The position numbers and the translations under genes are program-made. 64,000 nt of DNA from Photobacterium sanctipauli (lineage in GTDB: Bacteria > Pseudomonadota > Gammaproteobacteria > Enterobacterales > Vibrionaceae), in the NCBI RefSeq assembly GCF_003026495.1, contig NZ_PYMA01000017.1, forward strand, positions 62,001-126,000, in the 5' to 3' direction. Position 1 is the first letter of the stretch. Each line of letters starts with the position of its first letter. Below, piece by piece: positions 34,263 through 42,613 of this stretch. The notes under the pieces are model-generated. The model was not told the DNA's origin. It ran no database searches and worked only from the letters and a program-made list of their open reading frames with translations.

Positions 34263-35241
34263 ACGTATTGCCATCACCCCCGGTGAGCCTGCGGGCATCG
34301 GGCCGGATTTGGTGCTGTCTCTTGCCCAGCAAGACTGGCCGCACCAATTAGTTATTTGTGCTAATGCTCAGCTTATGGTAGAACGTGCAGCCCTGTTGGG
34401 GTTGCCGTTGGAAGTCATCGAGTACGATGCTTCGGCAAGCGCCCAGCCGCATAAAGCCGGCACCTTGGTGGTTGCCAACCATGAATTGGCCGCTCCAGCG
34501 GTTGCTGGCGAGCTTAACGAGCAAAATGGCCATTATGTACTGCAAACGCTAACTCAAGCGGCCGAGGGCTGCATGAATGGCGAATTTGCAGCGGTTGTGA
34601 CCGGCCCGGTACACAAGGGGGTTATCAACCGCGCAGGGGTAGCCTTTAGCGGCCATACCGAGTTTTTTGCCCAGCAATCCGATACCGCACAAGTGGTGAT
34701 GATGCTGGCAACAGAAGGGTTGCGCGTTGCCCTGGTCACCACACATATCCCTCTGGCTTATGTGTCGAAGGCGGTTACCGAGGAGCGCCTACAGCAAGTA
34801 ATCCGAATTCTGCATGCAGATCTTGTCAGCAAATTCGGCCTTGCCAACCCGAAAATATACGTATGCGGCCTTAATCCGCATGCCGGCGAAGACGGCTGCC
34901 TGGGCACAGAGGAAATCGATGTGATCAGCCCGGCACTTGAGCAACTTCGCCAACAGGAAGGGATGGATTTGATCGGCCCGTTGCCGGCAGATACCATTTT
35001 CCAAGAAAAATACTTGGCCGATGCCGATACGGTTCTGGCCATGTATCACGATCAAGGGCTACCAGTGCTGAAATACAAAGGCTTTGGTAAATCAGTCAAC
35101 ATCACGTTAGGCTTACCCTTCATCAGAACTTCAGTAGATCATGGTACCGCACTGGAACTTGCTGGTACCGGACAGGCGGACACCGGTAGCCTTTGGACAG
35201 CGCTATCGCACGCCCTTGAATTGGTAGACAAACAAACATGA
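34249..35241 (+). CDS. pdxA: 4-Hydroxythreonine-4-phosphate dehydrogenase
   Basis: NAD-dependent, metal-binding enzyme of pyridoxal phosphate synthesis. Start at MTKVKRIAITPGEPAGIGPD (GGAAGG just upstream), giving 330 residues against 329 in E. coli. Metal-binding His residues are seen in FSGHTEFF, GLNPHAGEDG and MYHDQGLPVLKYKGF. It overlaps surA by 14 bases and rsmA by 4, so the three are translationally coupled. Confidence 0.97.
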   Translation: MTKVKRIAITPGEPAGIGPDLVLSLAQQDWPHQLVICANAQLMVERAALLGLPLEVIEYDASASAQPHKAGTLVVANHELAAPAVAGELNEQNGHYVLQTLTQAAEGCMNGEFAAVVTGPVHKGVINRAGVAFSGHTEFFAQQSDTAQVVMMLATEGLRVALVTTHIPLAYVSKAVTEERLQQVIRILHADLVSKFGLANPKIYVCGLNPHAGEDGCLGTEEIDVISPALEQLRQQEGMDLIGPLPADTIFQEKYLADADTVLAMYHDQGLPVLKYKGFGKSVNITLGLPFIRTSVDHGTALELAGTGQADTGSLWTALSHALELVDKQT

Positions 35242-36053
35242 GCAGCGATCAGGTCCATTTAGGCCACCGCGCGCGTAAGCGTTTCGGTCAGAACTTTTTG
35301 AACGACCCATACATCATTGACGGCATCGTATCGGCAATCAACCCTCGCCCGGGGCAAAACCTGGTTGAGATTGGCCCTGGACTTGGGGCGATCACCGAGC
35401 CTGTCGGCAAAATGGTTGATAAGTTCACCGTTATCGAACTCGACCGTGACTTGGCCGAGCGCCTTCGTAATCACCCGGATTTAGCTGACAAGCTAACCAT
35501 CCATGAAGGTGATGCAATGCGTTTCGACTTCACGCAGCTTCTAAAGGAAAACAACAAGCTACGTATTTTCGGTAACCTGCCGTACAACATCTCTACACCG
35601 CTGATCTTCCATTTGCTGTCATTCCACGAGCACGTAGAAGACATGCACTTTATGCTGCAAAAAGAAGTGGTTAACCGCCTTGCTGCAGGTCCTGGCAGCA
35701 AAGCTTACGGTCGCTTGACCGTCATGACCCAATATTACTGCCGTGTCATGCCAGTACTGGAAGTGCCGCCAGAGTCATTCAAGCCGGCGCCGAAAGTAGA
35801 TTCTGCAGTGGTTCGCCTAACGCCATATGAAACCTTGCCTCACCCATGTACTAACCTTAAGTGGCTAGACCGTGTTTGTCGCGAAGGCTTCAACCAGCGT
35901 CGTAAGACAATTCGTAACTGTTACAAGTCATTGATGGCAGTAGAGCAGCTAGAAGAGCTAGGTATCAACCCTAGCATGCGCCCTGAAAACCTGACCCTTG
36001 AGCAATTTGTTGCCATGGCCAACTGGCTGGATGCCAATCACAGCGCCAAGTAA
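35238..36053 (+). CDS. rsmA: 16S rRNA dimethyladenosine transferase RsmA (KsgA)
   Basis: Dimethylates A1518 and A1519 of 16S rRNA, a late checkpoint in 30S assembly. 271 residues. SAM-binding motif I is NLVEIGPGLGAITEPV, the acidic site VIELDRDLAERL, and the catalytic motif GNLPYNISTPLIF. The C-terminal helical domain includes FNQRRKTIRNCYKSL. The start overlaps pdxA (ATGA). Confidence 0.98.
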   Translation: MSSDQVHLGHRARKRFGQNFLNDPYIIDGIVSAINPRPGQNLVEIGPGLGAITEPVGKMVDKFTVIELDRDLAERLRNHPDLADKLTIHEGDAMRFDFTQLLKENNKLRIFGNLPYNISTPLIFHLLSFHEHVEDMHFMLQKEVVNRLAAGPGSKAYGRLTVMTQYYCRVMPVLEVPPESFKPAPKVDSAVVRLTPYETLPHPCTNLKWLDRVCREGFNQRRKTIRNCYKSLMAVEQLEELGINPSMRPENLTLEQFVAMANWLDANHSAK

Positions 36054-36086
36054 GGGCCCGCTGTCACACGTTGATGAAAGAAACCC

Positions 36087-36116
36087 GCGCACCGGGCTCC
36101 CTGGTGCGCAGTTTTA
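36087..36116 (+). terminator. Partial terminator between rsmA and apaG
   Basis: GCGCACCGGG pairs with CCC-t-GGTGCGC (36087-36109) with one bulge, followed by only four T (36112-36115). The weak T-run suggests partial read-through into apaGH. Confidence 0.5.
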
Positions 36117-36131
36117 GAAAGGATGCTGACT

Positions 36132-36515
36132 ATGACAACCCATGTGACACCCACCATCAAATGCCATGTAGTGACCCACTACATCGAAGATCAATCCGAG
36201 CCGGATAACCAGCGCTACGTCTTCTCCTACACCATTACCATTTCCAACCTTGGCAATGGCGACGCCCAATTGCTCAGCCGACGCTGGCTGATCACCGACG
36301 CCAACGGCAAGAAACTGGTCATCGAAGGCGAGGGCGTTGTGGGTGAGCAACCGACAATCCCGGCCAATGAAGAGTATACCTATACCAGCGGCACGATCAT
36401 CGAAACGCCCCTGGGCGTGATGCAGGGCCACTACGTTATGGTTAACGAGAATGGGGATGAATTCACTGCTGAGATCTCGCCATTCCGCTTATCTATCCCC
36501 AATATCCTCCACTAA
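36132..36515 (+). CDS. apaG: ApaG-domain protein (formerly CorD)
   Basis: Small single-domain protein with an FN3-like beta-sandwich fold, 127 residues. Diagnostic blocks are RYVFSYTITISNLG, LLSRRWLITDANG and VVGEQPTIPANEEYTYTSG. ApaG proteins have been linked to divalent-cation tolerance and bind pyrophosphate-containing nucleotides; exact role is unsettled. Start taken at MTTHVTP, with AAGGA 8 bases upstream; ATG at 36123 lies inside that ribosome site. apaH follows after 8 bases. Confidence 0.94.
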   Translation: MTTHVTPTIKCHVVTHYIEDQSEPDNQRYVFSYTITISNLGNGDAQLLSRRWLITDANGKKLVIEGEGVVGEQPTIPANEEYTYTSGTIIETPLGVMQGHYVMVNENGDEFTAEISPFRLSIPNILH

Positions 36516-36523
36516 GGAACACT

Positions 36524-37339
36524 ATGGCAACTTACCTTGTCGGTGATATTCAAGGTTGCTTTGACGATCTCTGCCAATTACTGGAACAAGCCCAATTCGA
36601 TCCTAACCACGATGAGCTTTGGCTCGCCGGCGACTTGGTTGCCCGCGGCCCCAAGTCACTCGAAACGCTGCGCTTTGTCAAAAGTTTGGGGAGCCAGGCA
36701 ACCACCGTACTGGGTAACCACGACTTGCATTTGCTGGCCGTCGCCAATGGCATCGCCAAAAATAAGCCACGCGACAAGATCCAGGCTATCCTCGACGCAC
36801 CGGATAGCGAAGCGCTGCTAACCTGGCTGCGCCAACAGCCCTTACTGGCAGAGCATCCCACGCATCCTTTCGTCATGAGCCATGCCGGTATTACCCCCGT
36901 CTGGGATTTAGACACCGCGCGCAGCTGTGCCCGGGAAGTGGAGCATATCCTGCAAGGTGACAACTACCTCTGGTTGCTCAAAGAAATGTACGGCAATGGC
37001 CCAGACCAATGGGATCCCGGGCTGGAAGGGATTGAGCGCTACCGCTATACCATCAACGCCTTTACCCGGATGCGTTTTTGCTACCCCGATGGCCGGTTAG
37101 ATATGGAATGCAAGCTGTCCCCCCGGCAAGCCTCATCCACCGAACTTAAGCCCTGGTTTGAACTGACGCGACAACCCATAGATAAAAAAATGATCTTTGG
37201 TCACTGGGCAGCCTTGATGGGCTACCAAGACCAGCAGGTTATCGGTTTGGATACCGGCTGTGTTTGGGGCAACAGCATGACGCTATTGCGCTGGGAAGAC
37301 GGGGCGCGTTTTGAGCAACCCTGCCCGGTACACGCTTAG
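36524..37339 (+). CDS. apaH: Symmetrical diadenosine tetraphosphatase
   Basis: Hydrolyses Ap4A to two ADP and removes Np4 RNA caps. 271 residues of the PPP phosphatase family: GDIQGCFDDLCQLL, GDLVARGPKSLETLR and GNHDLHLLAV supply the metal-binding and catalytic residues, and the C-terminal His motif is FGHWAALMGY. Cotranscribed with apaG, last gene of the lptD cluster. Confidence 0.97.
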   Translation: MATYLVGDIQGCFDDLCQLLEQAQFDPNHDELWLAGDLVARGPKSLETLRFVKSLGSQATTVLGNHDLHLLAVANGIAKNKPRDKIQAILDAPDSEALLTWLRQQPLLAEHPTHPFVMSHAGITPVWDLDTARSCAREVEHILQGDNYLWLLKEMYGNGPDQWDPGLEGIERYRYTINAFTRMRFCYPDGRLDMECKLSPRQASSTELKPWFELTRQPIDKKMIFGHWAALMGYQDQQVIGLDTGCVWGNSMTLLRWEDGARFEQPCPVHA

Positions 37340-37344
37340 CATAT

Positions 37345-37372
37345 AAAAAAGACAGGCTTAGCCTGTCTTTTT
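37345..37372. terminator. Bidirectional terminator, apaH/folA
   Basis: AAAAAGACAGGC, loop TTA, GCCTGTCTTTTT (37346-37372). Perfect symmetry, serving convergent apaH and folA. Confidence 0.93.
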
Positions 37373-37403
37373 ACTATCAAGGTAAGCTCCCCAAAAAACG
37401 CCC

Positions 37404-37886
37404 TTAACCGCGCTCCAAGATCACAAAACGCATATCGTGGGCATTTTTCTCGTCGGCAGTATAGGACTCGGTGTGGGTTTCGTGCCAACCTTCTCCCCAA
37501 TCAGGAAAGCAGGTATCGCCATCAACGTCCAAGTCGATAAAGGTCAGGTACAAGCGATCGGCCTCGGGTAAGCAGGCGGAATAAATGCTGCCACCGCCAA
37601 TGATCATTAGCTCATCGGTATCACCGGCAGCTTGCTTTGCCTCGGCAATATCCGCCACCACAGTCACGCCTTCCGCCGTGAAACCCGGATTGCGGCTGAT
37701 CACAATATTCAACCGTCCCGGAAGAGGACGGCCTATTGACTCATAGGTCTTGCGGCCCATCACAATCGGCTTACCCATGGTTGCTTGCTTGAACCAAGCA
37801 AAGTCAGCGGGTAAATGCCAAGGCATCGCATTGTCTTTGCCGATGATACGTCCCTTCGCCATCGCCGCGATCATACTGATCTTCAT
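37404..37886 (-). CDS. folA: Dihydrofolate reductase
   Basis: NADPH-dependent reduction of dihydrofolate; target of trimethoprim. 160 residues against 159 in E. coli. Key parts are ISMIAAMAKGRIIGKDNAMPWHLPADFAWFK (catalytic acidic residue in LPADF), GRKTYESIGRPLPGR (NADPH) and IIGGGSIY. AAGGAC precedes the ATG. It lies 21 bases after yjjB and probably belongs to the yjjP-yjjB-folA transcript. Confidence 0.97.
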   Translation of the reverse strand: MKISMIAAMAKGRIIGKDNAMPWHLPADFAWFKQATMGKPIVMGRKTYESIGRPLPGRLNIVISRNPGFTAEGVTVVADIAEAKQAAGDTDELMIIGGGSIYSACLPEADRLYLTFIDLDVDGDTCFPDWGEGWHETHTESYTADEKNAHDMRFVILERG

Positions 37887-37907
37887 TCTTTCGTCCTTCG
37901 TTCTTGG

Positions 37908-38381
37908 TTAAACCACTGGTCGGCGACGATAAAACAATAATCCCGGCATTGCCAGCCCTATTGCTAAAGCAGCAACCACAAATACGGCCTTCAAGACATT
38001 CTCAACCAATAGCGCCCATAATTCCGGCGTGAACCCACGGTGGTTGATTTCAACTAATGCAATCATTGCCTTAAAGGCAAACACCCCCGGCACCATGGGG
38101 ATCATCGCGGCCACCGTGAACACTTTGGGGTGGGCTAAAAAACGGTGCGACCAATGAACGCCGATCATCCCCACTAAGGTCGCCGCACAAAGTGTTGCCC
38201 ACTCAATCGATAAACCATAGTGCATTAATACAAAACGGCAACCATGCCCCAATGCGCCACCAATCGCGCAATATTTTAAGGCCTTGGCCGGCACGTTAAA
38301 CGCCAAGGCAAACCCGACCGCGGGGATTGCGGCAAAAAACATGTCGTGACATAGCGCCAGAAGAAAATCCACCGTTATCAT
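37908..38381 (-). CDS. yjjB: ThrE-family exporter subunit YjjB
   Basis: C-terminal half of the split ThrE-type threonine/serine exporter family, an integral membrane protein with about four to five helices (FFAAIPAVGFALAFNVP, VFTVAAMIPMVPGVFAFKAM). In E. coli, YjjP and YjjB act together as a succinate exporter. I chose ATG 38381, which overlaps the yjjP stop by 4 bases (ATGA) and gives 157 residues, the E. coli length; ATG 38396 would add five residues inside yjjP. Confidence 0.9.
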   Translation of the reverse strand: MITVDFLLALCHDMFFAAIPAVGFALAFNVPAKALKYCAIGGALGHGCRFVLMHYGLSIEWATLCAATLVGMIGVHWSHRFLAHPKVFTVAAMIPMVPGVFAFKAMIALVEINHRGFTPELWALLVENVLKAVFVVAALAIGLAMPGLLFYRRRPVV

Positions 38382-39169
38382 GACAACCACCCCCAAACAT
38401 CAAGCACGTTCATTGCCGCTACTATCCCCATGCTGGTTGATAGCGTCAATAACGTTGCCATCGTCCAACGGGCTATCCCCATATTGGCAAACCCCTTTAC
38501 CATATCTGAAATGGCATTGATCAAAGGGAAGCCCGGCACCAGCATCAGTACCGAAGAAGCCATGGCAAGAAACGGGGCTTCCCCTATCTGGTACACCTGG
38601 CCAAACCCCGAAATCAAAGTGGTCACAAAGGCCGTCACCCCAAAGTTAAGCAGCGGATTAAAATGGCAATGGGCAATTTCCTGGCGAACAAACATCCCAA
38701 CGGAAGAGGCAAGAAAAGTCAGCGCAAAGACCGGCCAGTCACCTCCCGCCAAACGGCTAAAAGAAGCACAGGACAAACCAATCATAAATATCACCAGGTA
38801 GCGGTTGTAACGCAATGGCTTGATCTGCTCTAGACGGCGGTGGACCCCTTCCAAGTCAAGCATGCCGCGCTCTGCCATAATACACACCCGCTGGATTTCG
38901 GTTACAACCTGCATATTGATACCACGATCCTGGCAACGCCTTGTCGTGGTGATACAGCGTCCATGGCTCAAGGTCGTCAATACCATCGAGCTGGCCGATA
39001 ACGACACTTCAACACTCTCTGCCCCCAGCGCCAGCCCTAACCGCCTTGCAACATCCATCACCAACGTACTTTCTGCACCATGCTGTAATAAGCGTTGCCC
39101 TGCTAATACTGCCAGTCGCGATATCTCCCGTTGTACCGGCTCTGTCAGGGTTTTACCTTGCGCCAACAT
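38378..39169 (-). CDS. yjjP: ThrE-family exporter subunit YjjP
   Basis: N-terminal half of the split ThrE-type exporter. A cytoplasmic/periplasmic hydrolase-like region (LLQHGAESTLVMDVARRLGLALG, then VVTEIQRVC) is followed by about five membrane helices (FLASSVGMFVRQEI, SVLMLVPGFPLINAISDMVKG). Start set at MLAQGKTLTEPV because TAGGAG lies 6 bases upstream, giving 263 residues; the longer frame to 39229 lacks a ribosome site. Coupled to yjjB. Confidence 0.9.
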   Translation of the reverse strand: MLAQGKTLTEPVQREISRLAVLAGQRLLQHGAESTLVMDVARRLGLALGAESVEVSLSASSMVLTTLSHGRCITTTRRCQDRGINMQVVTEIQRVCIMAERGMLDLEGVHRRLEQIKPLRYNRYLVIFMIGLSCASFSRLAGGDWPVFALTFLASSVGMFVRQEIAHCHFNPLLNFGVTAFVTTLISGFGQVYQIGEAPFLAMASSVLMLVPGFPLINAISDMVKGFANMGIARWTMATLLTLSTSMGIVAAMNVLDVWGWLS

Positions 39170-39243
39170 TCTTGCTCCTATTGATATTTGCCAACCAGGC
39201 TGAATTATCATACAAATCAAGCTATCCATGCTTGATTAGGCAC

Positions 39244-39273
39244 AAAAAAACCGCTCAACAGAGCGGCTTTTTG
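39244..39273 (-). terminator. Terminator of cgtA
   Basis: CCGCTC, loop AACA, GAGCGG (39251-39266) with A-run to the left and T-run to the right. On the minus strand it follows the cgtA stop by about 25 bases. Confidence 0.9.
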
Positions 39274-39295
39274 TATTTAGGTCAGACAGCTAGGA

Positions 39296-40474
39296 TTACG
39301 GCTTGTAGATGATTTCTACATCGTAGTCATCTTCGTCCCAGTCATCCCAATCATCATCGTCGTCATCTTGATCAGCTTGCTTAACTTGCTGCTCGTGGTA
39401 ATCATCCCACTTGAACTCGACTTTCTTCTCTTCCGATTCTTCTTCATCATCTTCGAAGACAACCGCAGGCATCGACTCAATCTGCTGCATCAGATCATAA
39501 GTCAGCTCCTTGGTTCCCATACGGTTCAGGGCCGAGATGCAGTAGTAATCACCTTCCCAAGCCAACGCCTCCAAGATCTCATCGATCTTCGCTTGCGCTT
39601 CTTCCTCCGGCATGAGATCAACCTTGTTGAATACAATCCAGCGTGGCTTGTTCGCCAGCTTGTCACTGTACTTCTCAAGCTCGTTCAAGATAGTAAATGC
39701 ATTCTCAACCGGATCTGAACCATCGGCTGGCAGTAGATCAATCATGTGTAAAAGAACACGGCAACGCTCAAGGTGTTTCAGGAAGCGAATACCCAAACCA
39801 GCGCCATCAGCAGCACCTTCAATCAAGCCCGGAATATCAGCGACCACAAAGCTGCGTTCGCTGTCGATACGCACAACCCCGAGGCTCGGTACCAAGGTGG
39901 TAAACGGGTAATCTGCAACTTTTGGCTTCGCAGCAGATACAGAGCGGATAAAGGTTGATTTACCGGCATTAGGCAGGCCCAGCATACCAACATCAGCCAA
40001 TAGCAATAGCTCAAGGCGAAGGTGACGAACCTCACCCTTGGTACCCATGGTTTTCTGGCGCGGAGCGCGGTTTACCGAGGACTTGAAGCGAGTATTACCC
40101 AAGCCGTGGAAACCACCTTTTGCAGCCATTACCTTCATACCGTGCTCAGTAAGGTCGGCAATGACCTCACCGGTTTCTTCGTCAACGGCACGGGTACCCA
40201 CCGGCACTGACAATACACAGTCCTCGCCGCGCTTACCCGTACAGTTGCCACCACGGCCATTTTCGCCACGCTGTGCAGCATGGAATCGTTCAAAGCGGTA
40301 GTCGATCAGCGTATTTAGGTTTTCATCGGCCAGTAGGTATACATCACCGCCGTCACCACCATCACCACCGTCTGGGCCACCCTTTGGCACATACTTTTCA
40401 CGACGGAAGCTTACTGTACCGTTGCCACCATCACCGGCATCAACTCGGATTACCGCTTCATCTACAAACTTCAT
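39296..40474 (-). CDS. cgtA: Essential GTPase CgtA/ObgE
   Basis: Ribosome-binding Obg GTPase that acts in late 50S assembly and the stringent response. 392 residues. The glycine-rich Obg fold starts FVDEAVIRVDAGDGGNGTVSFRREKYVPKGGPDGGDGG; the G domain has GLPNAGKSTFI (G1), DIPGLIEGA (G3) and FNKVDLM (G4). The C-terminal tail is very acidic (DQDDDDDDWDDWDEDDYDV), as in other gamma Obg proteins. GGAGAAAGAG precedes the ATG. Downstream of rpmA-rplU and an exporter gene in the conserved order. Confidence 0.97.
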   Translation of the reverse strand: MKFVDEAVIRVDAGDGGNGTVSFRREKYVPKGGPDGGDGGDGGDVYLLADENLNTLIDYRFERFHAAQRGENGRGGNCTGKRGEDCVLSVPVGTRAVDEETGEVIADLTEHGMKVMAAKGGFHGLGNTRFKSSVNRAPRQKTMGTKGEVRHLRLELLLLADVGMLGLPNAGKSTFIRSVSAAKPKVADYPFTTLVPSLGVVRIDSERSFVVADIPGLIEGAADGAGLGIRFLKHLERCRVLLHMIDLLPADGSDPVENAFTILNELEKYSDKLANKPRWIVFNKVDLMPEEEAQAKIDEILEALAWEGDYYCISALNRMGTKELTYDLMQQIESMPAVVFEDDEEESEEKKVEFKWDDYHEQQVKQADQDDDDDDWDDWDEDDYDVEIIYKP

Positions 40475-40512
40475 CTCTTTCTCCGCACTGTGGCGTTAAA
40501 ACTTGTCATCCC

Positions 40513-40528
40513 GGTAGGCATGCCTACC
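40513..40528. repeat. Perfect 16-bp palindrome upstream of cgtA
   Basis: GGTAGGCATGCCTACC, a perfect palindrome 39-54 bases before the cgtA start codon, in the cgtA/EamA gap. It could be an operator or a leader element; no binding protein is suggested by the sequence. Confidence 0.6.
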
Positions 40529-40620
40529 CGAATGCTATTAACCTATTGTAATACCAAACACCGCCCTTATCAGTCCTTCTACGCAAGAAAGCTGCCTGTC
40601 GGTGCTGGGGTGACCTCTGG

Positions 40621-41547
40621 CTAGGTACGCGCTCGAAGCAGTTTATGGCCAATGGCACAAAACATGGCTCCGCTCACCACCACCACGGCCCCGATATAGC
40701 CCAAAGCATTAAGCGATGCTGCCGCAAAAAACTCAGGCCAAACCAGGCTGGCAAGGTCAACAAACAAAATAGTAAATAAAGGAGCCAAGGTAATGACAGC
40801 ACTCACTTGTGAGGCCTGCCATCGCGCCATCGCTTCGGCAAAGGCTCCGTAGCCAACCAGCGTGTTGATGCAGCAAAACAACAACATACCCAATTGGCGT
40901 TGATCCATTAACAGGATCTGCTCAGGTACCGCAACAGGGGTAAGGATCAGCGCACAGATCACATACAGCATAAACAAGATCTGCGGCGAGCTATAGTCTC
41001 GCAACATGACCTTCTGGCCTAACCCGTACATCACCCACACAACAGCAGCCAGCACGGCAAGCAGCACACCGGTTGTATAGCCGCTCAAGCTCGTAAATAG
41101 CTCAGCCAGGCGCTCGTTAAAGAATAGTAATAAGCCAACCAGCAGGCAGGCCACACCAATCACCTGGTGCTTTCCTAGTTCTTCTTTAAACAACCAAACA
41201 CTGGCAATAAGCAGCATGACTGGCGCGAGCTGAATAATCACCTGCACCACTGGCGGGTTTAAATATTGCAGCGCGCTATTAAACAGCACAAAGTTACCCG
41301 CTAGCCCCAAGCTCGCCAGCAACATAATGGTACTGCCTTTCGCCCCCAGCCGTTTGACTGATGGCAATTGCTTTCTGAAGCCTAGCCATAAGCCAAGCCC
41401 AACCGATGCAGTGAGAAAACGGTACCAAACGATGGTAAACGGATCCATCACCTCAACAGCCTGCTTCATCGCAATGGGTAGGGCTCCCCAAAAGACTGCG
41501 GTCAGCAATGCCAGCATAATGCCCATTGCAGGGTTGTATTGCGGCAT
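40621..41547 (-). CDS. EamA-family (DMT superfamily) transporter
   Basis: 308 residues with ten membrane helices in two EamA repeats (MLALLTAVFWGALPIAMKQAV and GVLLAVLAAVVWVMYGLGQKV open the two halves). Members export amino acids, nucleobases or drugs; no substrate can be read off. Lies between rpmA and cgtA, where many gammaproteobacteria have a DMT transporter (yhbE in E. coli). GGGGGC lies close before the ATG. Confidence 0.88.
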   Translation of the reverse strand: MPQYNPAMGIMLALLTAVFWGALPIAMKQAVEVMDPFTIVWYRFLTASVGLGLWLGFRKQLPSVKRLGAKGSTIMLLASLGLAGNFVLFNSALQYLNPPVVQVIIQLAPVMLLIASVWLFKEELGKHQVIGVACLLVGLLLFFNERLAELFTSLSGYTTGVLLAVLAAVVWVMYGLGQKVMLRDYSSPQILFMLYVICALILTPVAVPEQILLMDQRQLGMLLFCCINTLVGYGAFAEAMARWQASQVSAVITLAPLFTILFVDLASLVWPEFFAAASLNALGYIGAVVVVSGAMFCAIGHKLLRART

Positions 41548-41561
41548 AGTGCCCCCATAAC

Positions 41562-41591
41562 AAAAAGCCCCGCCTAGTAGGCAGGGCTTTG
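41562..41591 (-). terminator. Terminator of rplU-rpmA
   Basis: AAAGCCC-c-GCCT, loop AGT, AGGC-a-GGGCTTT (41564-41590): 11 base pairs with one mismatch, then a T-run on the minus strand (A-run 41562-41566). Confidence 0.88.
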
Positions 41592-41611
41592 GAATTCGTT
41601 ACGAGACTGAA

Positions 41612-41869
41612 TTATTCAGCTTCGATAGATACGAATTTACGATTCTTAGGACCTTTAACTTCGAACTTCACTTTACCGTCAGATAGAGCAAATAGAGTGT
41701 GGTCTTTACCTAGGCCTACGTTGTTACCTGCGTGGAACTTAGTACCACGCTGACGTACGATGATGTTACCTGCTAGTACAGATTCGCCACCGAAACGCTT
41801 AACACCAAGACGTTTACTTTCTGAATCACGGCCGTTACGAGTAGAACCGCCAGCTTTTTTGTGTGCCAT
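41612..41869 (-). CDS. rpmA: 50S ribosomal protein L27
   Basis: Ribosomal protein L27, 85 residues, whose N-terminal tail (MAHKKAGGSTRNGRDSESK) reaches the peptidyl transferase centre. The RQRGTKFHAGNNVGLGKDHTLFA block is diagnostic. Its start follows rplU by 18 bases with AGGAG upstream. Confidence 0.98.
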   Translation of the reverse strand: MAHKKAGGSTRNGRDSESKRLGVKRFGGESVLAGNIIVRQRGTKFHAGNNVGLGKDHTLFALSDGKVKFEVKGPKNRKFVSIEAE

Positions 41870-41887
41870 CTTTAAATTCTCCTGTTA

Positions 41888-42199
41888 TTAAGCGCTGATG
41901 CCAGTAATTTTGACTTCAGTGAACCACTGACGGTGGCCCGCTTGCTTACGAGAGTGCTTACGACGACGGAACTTAACGATTTTTACTTTATCGCCACGAC
42001 CGTGAGTAACTACTTCAGCAGTTACTTTACCGCCAGCTACGAAAGGTGCGCCTACAGTTACTTCTTCGCCGTTAGCTACTAGAAGAACTGAGTCAAATTC
42101 AACGCTAGCGCCAGTTTCAGCGTCTAGTTTTTCTAAGCGTAGGGTCTGGCCTTCGCTTACACGGTGTTGTTTACCACCACTTTGGAAAACAGCGTACAT
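41888..42199 (-). CDS. rplU: 50S ribosomal protein L21
   Basis: Ribosomal protein L21, 103 residues. Diagnostic parts are MYAVFQSGGKQHRVSEGQ and KFRRRKHSRKQAGHRQ. First gene of rplU-rpmA; GGAGTAAGAC precedes the ATG. Confidence 0.98.
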   Translation of the reverse strand: MYAVFQSGGKQHRVSEGQTLRLEKLDAETGASVEFDSVLLVANGEEVTVGAPFVAGGKVTAEVVTHGRGDKVKIVKFRRRKHSRKQAGHRQWFTEVKITGISA

Positions 42200-42287
42200 G
42201 TCTTACTCCGCTTGTCCGCATAGGCCATTTACCACATATATTTTGGGCAATGGGTATGCGCTTAATCTTGTCATCAATAGGGCGCGA

Positions 42288-42316
42288 ATGTTACGCGAAA
42301 ACGGGGCCACTGGCAA
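42288..42316 (-). promoter_or_regulatory. Promoter of rplU-rpmA
   Basis: Minus strand TTGCCA (42316-42311), 17-base spacer, TAACAT (42293-42288). Strong match with ideal spacing; transcription would begin near 42281. Confidence 0.65.
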
Positions 42317-42525
42317 GCCATTAAGCAAAGAAAATTGGCGAAAAGCTGCTCAGTAATAAAAGTCGTTGATTTAAACGCAATCGAGATTATGAAGATGGTA
42401 GTCTTTTAGTGTAATATTCGATAATTATTTTTAGCAGCAGATTAACAATTCTAGACTAAACAACCTACTCGTGGAGCGGTTATCATAGATTTTAGGCGAT
42501 GCTCACAGCCGTTGCATAACACTGA

Positions 42526-42555
42526 TTGATAAACACAGTTTGTTGTAGGTACACT
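42526..42555 (+). promoter_or_regulatory. Candidate promoter of ispB
   Basis: TTGATA (42526-42531), 18-base spacer, TACACT (42550-42555), about 52 bases before the ispB start codon. Confidence 0.45.
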
Positions 42556-42613
42556 GTGAATTTGCAGACTTAACATTCCGCCGATGTGCGGCAAACTATT
42601 TGCTGGATGTACA

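Larger units (their letters stand above)
42200..42613. other. Divergent region between rplU and ispB
   Basis: 414 bases. The left part carries a good rplU promoter and an 80-base leader; the right part carries a candidate ispB promoter. The middle (about 42320-42480) is AT-rich. Short reading frames here have no ribosome sites and are not called. Confidence 0.6.
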
